Part shown: positions 27,079-34,453 of the stretch, piece by piece
How the letters are laid out: each line of letters begins with the position of its first letter
How positions within the stretch are numbered: the stretch's first letter is position 1
NCBI GenBank assembly: GCA_020848735.1
Contig: JADLHO010000051.1
Span: 1 to 36,644, forward strand
Direction: 5' to 3'
DNA length: 36,644 nucleotides
From: Planctomycetota bacterium
Lineage (GTDB): Bacteria > Planctomycetota > UBA1135 > UBA2386
The notes under the pieces: generated by a model
The model's input: only the letters and a program-made list of their open reading frames with translations
Database searches by the model: none
What the model was told of the DNA's origin: nothing
Made by a program: the position numbers and the translations under genes

Positions 27079-27407
27079 CTCTGCGTTCCTCTCTTCGTCT
27101 TGGTTCTCTGGGGTGGGGCGCGCTCGTGCTCGGCCGATGGGGCAGGCCGCTGCGCGCGTCGATGGGAAAAGTAAGCGGGCACTTACTTTTGCGCAAGGGG
27201 GCGCTCACGGCGTCGCTGACCCTGGTCGTGCACCCGGCGCTGCGTTCCGCCGAGGTGCATGGGGTCCGGGCTGACCCTGCGTCGGCCGAGCGTTGGCAAC
27301 GGCAAGCCGAACAGGGATCCCTGCGGCCACTCGGAAGAGGACCCCTGCAGCCCACCGCGTGATGGCGCGGGGTCTCGGAGGAGGGGAGTACCGGGAGGGC
27401 AACGCCC
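27079..27407. other. 329-bp intergenic region holding a candidate operator/promoter
   Basis: No gene is supported. Between two minus-strand genes this stretch contains the AT-rich inverted repeat described separately, a 12-bp palindrome CAGGGATCCCTG at 27312-27323, and a hairpin overlapping the stop codon of the upstream gene. Confidence 0.6.
27167..27190 (-). promoter_or_regulatory. Candidate TetR operator overlapping a promoter
   Basis: AAAAGTAAG and CTTACTTTT form a perfect 9-bp inverted repeat around a 6-bp spacer, an AT-rich island in very GC-rich DNA. Read on the minus strand, a -35-like TTGCGC (27196-27191) is separated by exactly 17 bp from a -10-like TACTTT (27173-27168). The inverted repeat covers the spacer and the -10. 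The start codon of the OmpH-like gene lies about 90 bp downstream, ahead of the TetR-type gene. This geometry fits repression by steric blocking. The site and symmetry are seen directly; the TetR link is inferred. Confidence 0.6.
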
Positions 27408-27409
27408 TC
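27395..27409 (-). terminator. Hairpin at the stop of the pseudo-beta-lactamase gene
   Basis: GAGGGC and GCCCTC flank a 3-base loop and overlap the stop codon at 27408-27410. It could act in mRNA stability or termination. No T tract is seen. Confidence 0.25.
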
Positions 27410-28841
27410 AGCGCCCCGCCCCGCGCCCATTCCCGACGCGCCGGAATCTCACGCGCTGCGGCAGCAGCTCGATGCGGATGCCATCGCTCGTGAGCCGTTC
27501 GAGCCAGGCGACGGCGGCGATCTCGGCGCCGTCTTCGGCGGGCGCGGGGATGTCGAGCTGGATGCGCGATGCGAGCGGTGATCCGCGGACGAGCGGCAGG
27601 GGGAGGGAAGCGGTCCAGCCCGAATCTCCCGCACAGAGGGTGCGCGGGGGACCGCCGGCTCGCGCGGGATCGACGGTCGCCAGCGTGCCGCCATCGGCGC
27701 TCGGTGCGATTTCGAGTTCGACGGGGCTGCCTTCGAACCGCAGCGAGCCGCGATAGCGGCCCACGAAGGGGCGTTCGGGAGCTGCCGCGAACTCGGGCTC
27801 GGCGTCGACGGCGACGATCCGGTCGGGGCTCGGACCACAGAGCTCCGCGAGCATGGCGCGGCGCAGACGATCGCTCCAATCCCCGCGGGGCCGTGCGCCG
27901 AAGACGACGAGCGCACTGCGCAGTTCGGGCACGAGGTCGATCTCGAGCGTGGTCCCACACCACGACGAGGAGAAGCTCAGGAACTCGGAGAGCAGCGGCG
28001 GAGGAGCGACGCGCTCGAAGCGGCGCGCGGCCGCGGGTGCGACGACGTTCTCTTCCAGCACCGAGCGGAGCGTATGGCGCGCGAGCACCGCGAGGTCCGT
28101 GACGCTGCACGCGGCATTGCCGAATGCCGGGACCTCGGCGATGCGCACCGGGAACTCGCGGCCATCCGCGCGGTGGCCCGCCGCCACGCTGCGCGCGGGC
28201 CAAGCCCGGGTGAGATCGAAGGCGGAGCCCATGCCGAGCTCGGCGGCGACCGCGGCGAGTTGCGTATGCCAGGCCTGCCCCGTGGCGCGCTCGAGTGCGA
28301 GCTGGGCGATCGCGACCTGGAGCGCCGACGAATCGGCGAACCGGGCGCGGCGATCCAGCAGGAAGGCGTGGGCGGCGACGAGCTCCGCGACGGGTCGGAC
28401 GGAGCGGGGATCGCGCAGGAAGCGCGCATAGCCGGGCAGCGCGAGTGGTCTGGCGTCGAAGCAGGCATCGAGCTCGCCGAGCCGGACGACGCGCGTCTGC
28501 GGCGCCTCGCCGTGCAACACGGGGCTCGAGAGCTTCAGCGTGCCCGCGGCGAGGGCGCGCGCGAGCGCTGCGTCGAGGAGGAAGCAACTGGCCTTGCCGA
28601 GCGGCACGAGGTGCCAGGTGGCGAACGGCGTCTCGGCGTCGATGCGGCCGGCGACGTGGACGCTCGCCTCGCCTTGCAGCGGCACGATCAACGCCGCGTA
28701 TGCGAAGCGTGGCTCGAGCGTCGTGAGGGCCGCCGCGATGCGCGACATCGGAGCTGCCTCGTGCTGAGCGGACGCCGGCGGGGCGCCGAGCGCGACGGCG
28801 CATGCGAAGGCGCAGCGCGAGACACGGCTCGCGCGGCTCAC
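27408..28841 (-). CDS. Secreted beta-lactamase-like protein lacking the catalytic motif (paralogue A)
   Basis: This encodes 477 residues from GTG 28841, with GAGG about ten bases upstream and a signal peptide (RCAFACAVALGAPPASAQ). The order of segments matches the serine beta-lactamase/penicillin-binding fold (PF00144 type): WHLVPLGKASCFLLDAALAR with GTLKLSSPVL (helix after the usual SxxK), LALERATGQAW with ELGMGSAF, GNAACSVTDLAVLARHTL, and SSSWCGTTLEIDLVPE with ALVVFGARPRGDW. The SxxK nucleophile position is Pro80, leaving P-L-G-K83; the YxN position reads F168-A-D. The C-terminal ~100 residues (VGRYRGSLRFEGSPVELEI) look like a small beta barrel. It is therefore probably a non-catalytic binding protein or a repurposed enzyme in the periplasm. 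A close paralogue lies immediately upstream (37-bp gap), probably in the same transcript. Confidence 0.85.
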   Translation of the reverse strand: MSRASRVSRCAFACAVALGAPPASAQHEAAPMSRIAAALTTLEPRFAYAALIVPLQGEASVHVAGRIDAETPFATWHLVPLGKASCFLLDAALARALAAGTLKLSSPVLHGEAPQTRVVRLGELDACFDARPLALPGYARFLRDPRSVRPVAELVAAHAFLLDRRARFADSSALQVAIAQLALERATGQAWHTQLAAVAAELGMGSAFDLTRAWPARSVAAGHRADGREFPVRIAEVPAFGNAACSVTDLAVLARHTLRSVLEENVVAPAAARRFERVAPPPLLSEFLSFSSSWCGTTLEIDLVPELRSALVVFGARPRGDWSDRLRRAMLAELCGPSPDRIVAVDAEPEFAAAPERPFVGRYRGSLRFEGSPVELEIAPSADGGTLATVDPARAGGPPRTLCAGDSGWTASLPLPLVRGSPLASRIQLDIPAPAEDGAEIAAVAWLERLTSDGIRIELLPQRVRFRRVGNGRGAGR

Positions 28842-28878
28842 CGCTTGCCCTCACGAGCAGGCGTCGCGCGCCGGAAGC

Positions 28879-30285
28879 TCACGCGCTGCGCAACAGCTCC
28901 ACGCGGATGCCGTCCGGCGTCGCGCGCTCCAGCCAGGCGATCCCGGCGAGCTGTTCGGCTTCCGCTTCAGATCCTTCGACGTCGAAATGGAGGCGTCGCT
29001 CGAGACCGCCCTCCTCGGCAGGACGGAGCTCGAGGCTGCCACTCGCGCGCCGGTCGGAGATCACGACGGGCTCGGAGCGCGCGGCGTCGAGCACGCGAAC
29101 GCGTGGCGCGCCGGGGGCGAGATTGCCGCGGTCGAGCAACAGCTCGAGTTCGACCGCGACACCGTCGACGAGGACCTGCCCGCGGTAGCTGCCGCGCAAT
29201 GCCGCGGGCTGCGGCCGCGCGCGCCCGCCGAAGCGCGGGCCGGGCTCGGGCCTGACGGGCTCCCGCTCGAGAAGCGTCACGAGCAGTGCCTCGCGCAGCG
29301 GCGTCTCCCAGCTGCCGGGCGAGCGCGCACCGAACCAAACGATCGCGGCATCCGCGTCGGGCACGAGTTCGAAGGCGAGCGTCGTGCCGCACCACGACGA
29401 GGTGAAGCGCAGCGTCTCGATGGCGAAGTCCGGATCGGTATCGCGCGTGAAGCGTCGCACGGGCGGGATGCGGGTCGCGACCTCGTCGCTCGCCGTCCCG
29501 ACGACGTCGTGGAGCAGCGTGCGCACGAAGGGCACGAGATCGTCGACGCCGCAGCCCGCATTGCCGCGGCTCGGCACCTCGGCGATGCGGACGGGCCACT
29601 GGCTGGCGTCGTCGCGCCGACCGACCGCGACGCTGCGCGGTGGCCAGCTCATGCCGAGATCGACGATGCTCCCGATGCCGAAGCGCCGCGCCGAGCGACG
29701 CAGGTGTGCGGCCCAGGGCTCGCGCGTGCCGCGTTCGAGCAGCGCCTGCGCGAGAGCTGCCTCGATGGTCCGCGTGTCACCGAAGCGGTGCCAGCGTTCG
29801 AGGAGGAGGCCATGGGCGGCGACGACCTCGTCGATCGGTCGCAGGCCGTCCGGTTCGCGTGCGAAGCGCTCGTAACCCGGCAGCTTCGCGGGGGGCGCGG
29901 CGAAGAACCCGTCGAGCTGCCCGAACTCGAGCCTCGCCGCGCTCCCGTCCTCGCCGCCGATCACGGGGTCGCTGATGCGGATCGCACCCTCGGCGAGTGC
30001 CACCGCCAGCGCGGCATCGAGCAGGAAGCCCGTCGCTTCGCCGAGCGGCACGAGATGCGAACGCGCAAACGGGATCCCGTCCTCGAGCGGGCCGACGAGT
30101 CGCACGATCGCGTCCCCATGCCGGGGCACGATCAAGGCCGCGTGCGCGAAGCGGGGATCCAGCGCGGCGAGGGCGGCCTCGGTGCGGTCCTGCGCGACGG
30201 CCTCGGCGGTGAGCGCCATCGCCGTCGCCAGCGCGAAGGGAGTGATCGATGCGGGACGGCACCCGATGCGCGGCAAGGATCGCAT
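28879..30285 (-). CDS. Secreted beta-lactamase-like protein lacking the catalytic motif (paralogue B)
   Basis: This encodes 468 residues from ATG 30285, with a signal-peptide-like N-terminus (ITPFALATAMALTAEAVAQ) and GAGAGGA about 15 bases upstream. It aligns with the downstream gene along its whole length: SHLVPLGEATGFLLDAALAV, GNAGCGVDDLVPFVRTLL, FTSSWCGTTLAFELVPD, WFGARSPGSWETPLREALL and the closing AGIAWLERATPDGIRVELL. Here the SxxK position reads P80-L-G-E83, so both nucleophile and general base are gone, and the YxN position reads F-G-D. The conserved Trp-Cys-Gly-Thr-Thr of both paralogues, where active enzymes have the HxG/KTG strand, suggests a retained ligand-binding or structural role. 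The start is 63 bp from the divergent dehydrogenase gene. Confidence 0.85.
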   Translation of the reverse strand: MRSLPRIGCRPASITPFALATAMALTAEAVAQDRTEAALAALDPRFAHAALIVPRHGDAIVRLVGPLEDGIPFARSHLVPLGEATGFLLDAALAVALAEGAIRISDPVIGGEDGSAARLEFGQLDGFFAAPPAKLPGYERFAREPDGLRPIDEVVAAHGLLLERWHRFGDTRTIEAALAQALLERGTREPWAAHLRRSARRFGIGSIVDLGMSWPPRSVAVGRRDDASQWPVRIAEVPSRGNAGCGVDDLVPFVRTLLHDVVGTASDEVATRIPPVRRFTRDTDPDFAIETLRFTSSWCGTTLAFELVPDADAAIVWFGARSPGSWETPLREALLVTLLEREPVRPEPGPRFGGRARPQPAALRGSYRGQVLVDGVAVELELLLDRGNLAPGAPRVRVLDAARSEPVVISDRRASGSLELRPAEEGGLERRLHFDVEGSEAEAEQLAGIAWLERATPDGIRVELLRSA

Positions 30286-30348
30286 GGGGTCGGACGATAT
30301 CCTCTCGCCCTTCTCGTCCGCGTTCTCCGCGACCGTCGCAGCCTTTGC
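30286..30348. promoter_or_regulatory. Divergent promoter region between paralogue B and the dehydrogenase operon
   Basis: The 63 bp between the two start codons must hold promoters for both directions unless one transcript starts inside a gene. GGACGATATCCTC near 30290-30302 is the most AT-rich part and could supply a -10, but I see no clear paired -35. Confidence 0.35.
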
Positions 30349-31800
30349 ATGACCCGTCTCGAGTTCGATGCCCTCGACTACCGCGCGGATCAACGCTTCG
30401 TGCCGGCGCGTTACCGCTTCGAGGGCAGCGCGACGGAGGGCTGGCGCATCCATCGCGACGGCGTGCTCGCCCTCGAGCTCGGCCCCGGCTACCGCCTGCT
30501 GCGCACGCAGAGCTGCGGCGTGTGTTCGACCGACCTCGCGCGGCAGTTCCTGCCCTTCCCGCTGCCGCAGGTGATCGGGCACGAGGTGATCGCGACGGAC
30601 GAGACGGGCCAGCGCTTCGTCGTCGAGATCAATGCGTCGCACGCGGCGCGCGGCGTGGCGAGCGCGTGCCCGTTCTGCAATGCGGGGCTGCACACGCATT
30701 GCCCCGAGCGCATCGTGCTCGGCATCCACGACCTGCCGGGCGGCTTCGGCCCCTACCTGCTCGCGCCGATCCACGCCTGCGTGCCGATCCCCGCGAGCAT
30801 CCCCGACAGCGCCGCCGTGCTCGTCGAGCCCTTCGCCGCGGCCTTGCACGCGGTGGCCACGATCGCGCCGCGCGACGGCGAGCGCATCGCGGTGCTCGGC
30901 CCGCGTCGTCTCGGGATGCTCGTCGTCGCGGCGCTCGCCGGCGTGCGGGCGCAGCATCGGCGTCGTGGTGAGGACTTCTCGATCGCGGCGCTCGCCCGCG
31001 ATCCGGCATTGTTGGAGCTGGCACGTGGCTTCGGCGCGACCGAGGCCCACGCGATCGACGACGACGCCGGCGCACTGCCCGACGCCTCGTTCGACGTCGT
31101 CATCGACACCACCGGCAATCCCGGTGCGCTGCCGACCGCGCTGCGCCTCGCGCGGCGTGAGGTCCATCTGAAGTCGACGCACGGACGCGAGTCCTGCGGG
31201 CTCCGACACCTCACCGAGCTGGTCGTCGACGAACTCGCGATCGAGGCGCTGCCGAAGCACGCGCCGGCACCCGGCTCGCTGCACTGGGAGACCGACATGA
31301 CCGGTCGCCGCCTGCGCGTCGCCTGGCTGCCGCAGACCGCGCCGCCGCGTTGGCTCACCGGGTTCGCCGACCTGCGCATGGGCGACGCGGCGTCCCTCGC
31401 CGCGGACTTCGGCCAGGATCGGGACGGGCTGCCGCGCGCGGATGTCGCGGTCGTCGACTGCGCCGCGCAGATCGATGCCGTGATCCGTCCGCGGGTGGGA
31501 CGCGAGGAGGCGTTGATCCGGCCGCGCGGCAGCGTGCTCGTGCATCCGTCCGCCGAGCCGTGCGGATCCGCCCTCCTCATCGCGGTCATGACGCGCGGCC
31601 TGCGTCTGTCGAGCTCGCGCTGCGGGGACTTCCGCGCCGCACTCGCGCTGCTCGAAGGCGATGCCGAGCTGCGGCGCATCGGGGAGCGGCTCGTCACGCA
31701 TCGCTTCGGTGCCGAGCGGCTCGCGGAGGCGTTCGCGGTCGCGAAGTCGCGCGCGTGCATCAAGGCCGTCGTCACGCATTCCGACCTAGCTGCCAGGTGA
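30349..31800 (+). CDS. Atypical long zinc-dependent alcohol dehydrogenase (MDR superfamily)
   Basis: This encodes 483 residues, about 100 more than usual for the family. Catalytic-zinc residues are present: C56 in CGVCSTDLAR, H78-E79 in VIGHEVIA, and E160 in VLVEPFAAALHAV. The structural-zinc loop has C107, C110 and C118 (ACPFCNAGLHTHC) but lacks the first of the usual four Cys. The nucleotide-binding loop is GPRRLG at 184-189 in place of GxGxxG. Near the end, LIRPRGSVLVHPSAEPCGSA and an MDR-like C-terminus (HRFGAERLAEAFAVAKSR) follow an extra segment of about 100 residues (roughly 290-390) that I cannot assign. The product is probably an NAD(P)-dependent oxidoreductase of a polyol or similar substrate. 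Its stop overlaps the GTG of the SAHH-like gene by four bases, so the two products very likely act together. Confidence 0.85.
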   Translation: MTRLEFDALDYRADQRFVPARYRFEGSATEGWRIHRDGVLALELGPGYRLLRTQSCGVCSTDLARQFLPFPLPQVIGHEVIATDETGQRFVVEINASHAARGVASACPFCNAGLHTHCPERIVLGIHDLPGGFGPYLLAPIHACVPIPASIPDSAAVLVEPFAAALHAVATIAPRDGERIAVLGPRRLGMLVVAALAGVRAQHRRRGEDFSIAALARDPALLELARGFGATEAHAIDDDAGALPDASFDVVIDTTGNPGALPTALRLARREVHLKSTHGRESCGLRHLTELVVDELAIEALPKHAPAPGSLHWETDMTGRRLRVAWLPQTAPPRWLTGFADLRMGDAASLAADFGQDRDGLPRADVAVVDCAAQIDAVIRPRVGREEALIRPRGSVLVHPSAEPCGSALLIAVMTRGLRLSSSRCGDFRAALALLEGDAELRRIGERLVTHRFGAERLAEAFAVAKSRACIKAVVTHSDLAAR

Positions 31801-34244
31801 CCGTGCCCTCGAACCAATCGTCCTTCGAGCCGAGCGCGATCGAGACCTCGCTCGGGCCCACGCTCCTGCGTCGCGACGGCATCTGGTCGCTCGACCTCGT
31901 CGCGCTCCCGATCCTGCACGGCCTCTCGGTCCTCTCCCGCGCGCTGGCCGAGATGATCGTGGGCCAGGCGCGGAGCGATCGCATCGACGTGACGGCCGAG
32001 CGCCGGCTGCGCCCGCGCGAGAACCCCGAGCTGCTCGAGCAGTTCGGCATCGACCTGGTGAAGGTCGCCGCGGAGCACGAGACGATCGAGGCGATCGCGA
32101 CGGGACCCGAGGTCTTCGAGCATCGGCTGCGCGCCCTGCTCGGCAGTCTGCAACGCCAGCGCTACCGCGACGCGCTGCTGCCCGGCGACCGCGCGCGCAG
32201 CCGGGCGCTCGTCGCAGAGTTCGGCGAGGCCGCGGCGCGGTGCCGCTTCGTGCTGGAGCACGTCGCCGCGCGTCGCGACAGCGCGCGTGGTTCGTTCCGC
32301 ATCACCATCGAAGGCTGTGAGGGGCGGAGGCTCGACCTCGACTCGATCCCGCACCTGCGGATCGCGGACATCGAGGATCGCCACTTCATCGCGGGCTCGA
32401 CGCGCATCGCACAGACCTGGACCGAGGCCCTGCGCCGCGAGGCGGAGCGCGGGCGGCGTTCGTTCTTCGAACAGCGCGATGCCCACAGCCATCTCTTCCG
32501 ACAGCTCGACCAGGCCGGGCTGCGTTCGATCCAGAAGGTCTCGATCCAGTGGTCGGAGGCGGCGCTGCCCTTCGTGCTCGAATGCGAGCCGGCGGAGCTG
32601 AGCGAGCTGCTCAAGCGCGTGCTGCTCGCGCTCGAGGACCGCTCCGTGCGGCGATTGCTCGAGGGGCGCGAGGTCGTGCGCGTCGATGCCGGGGGCGTGC
32701 CCGTCTATCTCGACATCGCCCAGCTCGGCCGCGTGCTCGAGCTCTCGCTCGGGCAGCGGCGGGAGCGTGCCGACGTCGACGCGTTCCTGGCGCGCATGCC
32801 CGCGCTCGGTGCCTTGACCGCGAGCGATGCCGAGGCGCAGCCCTTGCGCGGCGTGCGCGTCTTCCTCGTGCACCACATGACGGGTGAGATCGTCGGCACG
32901 ATCGCCGCGCTGCGGGCGCTCGGCTGCCGCGACCTCGTGTGCCTCTTCATCACGTATGCGGGCGAGCCGCCGGCGAGCTACCTCGATGCGGTCCTCGATC
33001 TGCCCGCCGACGAGTTCCGCGCGCTGGCGCTCGTCAACGTGCCGACGCGTGGTCACGTCGAAGGGCATTACCGCCTGTCGACGCAGTACTCGCGGCTCGA
33101 GGAGGCCGACGACATCGCGCGTGCGCTCCGCGGCCGCGACGACCGCTATCTCGATGCGATGCGCGCCGCGGCCGTCGTGCCCTTCCTGCGTCAGCTCGCG
33201 CGCGCCGAGGCCGGCGGCGAGCGCTGCCTCCTCGTCGAGGACGGCGGCTACCTCGGGCCGGTCGTGCACGACGCGATGCTGCGCGGCGTGACGCTCGCTG
33301 CGTTCGCGGCCGAGCTGGGCCACGTCGTCGGCGACGAGCGCCACCTCGACGGAGTGCTGCGCGGTCGCCTGATCGGCACCGTCGAGCACACGCGCAACGG
33401 CTTCGACAAGCTCGCGGAGGTCGAGCGACGGCACGGGCGGCTCGCGCTGCCGGCGTTCTCGATCGCGATCTCGCATCTCAAGCGCGCGATCGAATCGAAG
33501 GAGGTCGCGACCTCGATCCTCAATGCGATCGAGACCGTGCTCCACGCCGATGGCCGCATCCTCTCGCGGCGCAACTGCCTCGTGCTCGGTTCGCGTGGCG
33601 CCATCGGCAGCGAGCTCGGGCGCGTCCTGCGCACGCGCCTCGAGATGCCGATGCGCGCGCTGGCCGGCATCGACCTCGTCGCCGGCACCGGCGACGGGCA
33701 GGGCTTCCCCGAGGCACGCGGTCTCACCGGATTGCCCGCGGAGACCTGGCTCGACATCGATCTCGTGATCGGCGTGACCGGCGACAGCGTGCTCCGCGGT
33801 GAGGACCTCGAGCGCTGGCTGGCCGACGGCAGGAAGCCGCAGCTCGTGCTCGCGAGCGGTTCGACCAAGAAGGTCGAGTTCCGCGGCCTCATGGTCTGGT
33901 TCGACGCGCTGCGCTCGCAGGACGAGCCGCGCGTCGCCGGTCGCCGCGTGCGGATCGCCGTCGCCGAGCTGCTCGATCCGCGGACCACGCGCGTCTACGG
34001 CCACCGCTGGCGCTTCGTGTTCGAGGACACCGGGCTCACGAAGACGGTGCTCGCGCTCGGCAACCTCACGCCGATCAACTTCCTCTTCTACGGCGTCGCG
34101 ACCGAGCTCATCGACGACGTGCTGGCGCAGCTCGTCTCCGTCTCGCTCGGTCTCGTGCGACGCGCCGCGGATCCGACGCTCGAGCCGCGGCTCCACGCGG
34201 TCGACCGCGAGATCGACGCGAACGGGCAGGCGCGCGGGGCCTGA
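31797..34244 (+). CDS. 815-residue protein with S-adenosylhomocysteine-hydrolase-like core and long novel N-terminal region
   Basis: GTG 31797 overlaps the dehydrogenase stop (GTGA). Residues 1-340 match nothing I know. From about 345 the order of motifs follows S-adenosylhomocysteine hydrolase (SAHH): VHHMTGEIVGTIAALRALG (about 358-376; the HMT of the substrate site), VEDGGYL (about 480; usually DDGGD), GTVEHTRNG (about 528; usually SEETTTG), then SHLKRAIES, keeping Lys and replacing the following Asp by Glu. A Rossmann loop VLGSRGAIG (596-604) and ASGSTKKVEF (about 686-695, like the SGS of SAHH) complete it. The late catalytic region (GHFD, GHPS-MD-SF-NQ) is not recognisable; LALGNLTPINFLFYG stands there. 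So the NAD-using SAHH fold is probable but the substrate is probably not S-adenosylhomocysteine. True SAHH is about 430-490 residues. It is cytoplasmic, with no signal peptide. Confidence 0.8.
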   Translation: MTVPSNQSSFEPSAIETSLGPTLLRRDGIWSLDLVALPILHGLSVLSRALAEMIVGQARSDRIDVTAERRLRPRENPELLEQFGIDLVKVAAEHETIEAIATGPEVFEHRLRALLGSLQRQRYRDALLPGDRARSRALVAEFGEAAARCRFVLEHVAARRDSARGSFRITIEGCEGRRLDLDSIPHLRIADIEDRHFIAGSTRIAQTWTEALRREAERGRRSFFEQRDAHSHLFRQLDQAGLRSIQKVSIQWSEAALPFVLECEPAELSELLKRVLLALEDRSVRRLLEGREVVRVDAGGVPVYLDIAQLGRVLELSLGQRRERADVDAFLARMPALGALTASDAEAQPLRGVRVFLVHHMTGEIVGTIAALRALGCRDLVCLFITYAGEPPASYLDAVLDLPADEFRALALVNVPTRGHVEGHYRLSTQYSRLEEADDIARALRGRDDRYLDAMRAAAVVPFLRQLARAEAGGERCLLVEDGGYLGPVVHDAMLRGVTLAAFAAELGHVVGDERHLDGVLRGRLIGTVEHTRNGFDKLAEVERRHGRLALPAFSIAISHLKRAIESKEVATSILNAIETVLHADGRILSRRNCLVLGSRGAIGSELGRVLRTRLEMPMRALAGIDLVAGTGDGQGFPEARGLTGLPAETWLDIDLVIGVTGDSVLRGEDLERWLADGRKPQLVLASGSTKKVEFRGLMVWFDALRSQDEPRVAGRRVRIAVAELLDPRTTRVYGHRWRFVFEDTGLTKTVLALGNLTPINFLFYGVATELIDDVLAQLVSVSLGLVRRAADPTLEPRLHAVDREIDANGQARGA

Positions 34245-34453
34245 GCCGAGCGCCCGGTCGCGCCGGCTGAGGCACGGCCTGCGGGGCGCAAGCGGATCGC
34301 GGTGCGGAGCATCGCATGCCCCCTCGCGAGACCCGCGCGAGGCGCGGGCCGCATCCCGCGTCACGGATCGGGCGCGGCGGCATCCCCCTCGGTCGAGCCC
34401 GGTTCCCGGCGGAACGCTCGCCGGGGCGTCGGGCCCTCCCCAGACCCTTCCTC

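Noticed and set aside
27312-27323. Palindrome CAGGGATCCCTG as an operator
   Set aside because: A single 12-bp palindrome with no promoter context; much weaker than the nearby AT-rich repeat.
27408-30285. Calling the tandem pair beta-lactamases (antibiotic resistance)
   Set aside because: The nucleophile Ser is Pro in both and YxN is lost, so hydrolysis of beta-lactams by the usual mechanism is not expected.
31797-34244. Annotating the gene simply as ahcY (S-adenosylhomocysteine hydrolase)
   Set aside because: Length is nearly double, one substrate Glu is His, and the C-terminal catalytic His motifs are missing, so the canonical activity is not supported.
30753-34364. 1203-codon open frame on the minus strand
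   Set aside because: Antisense to the dehydrogenase and SAHH-like genes; low-complexity translation with no recognisable motif.
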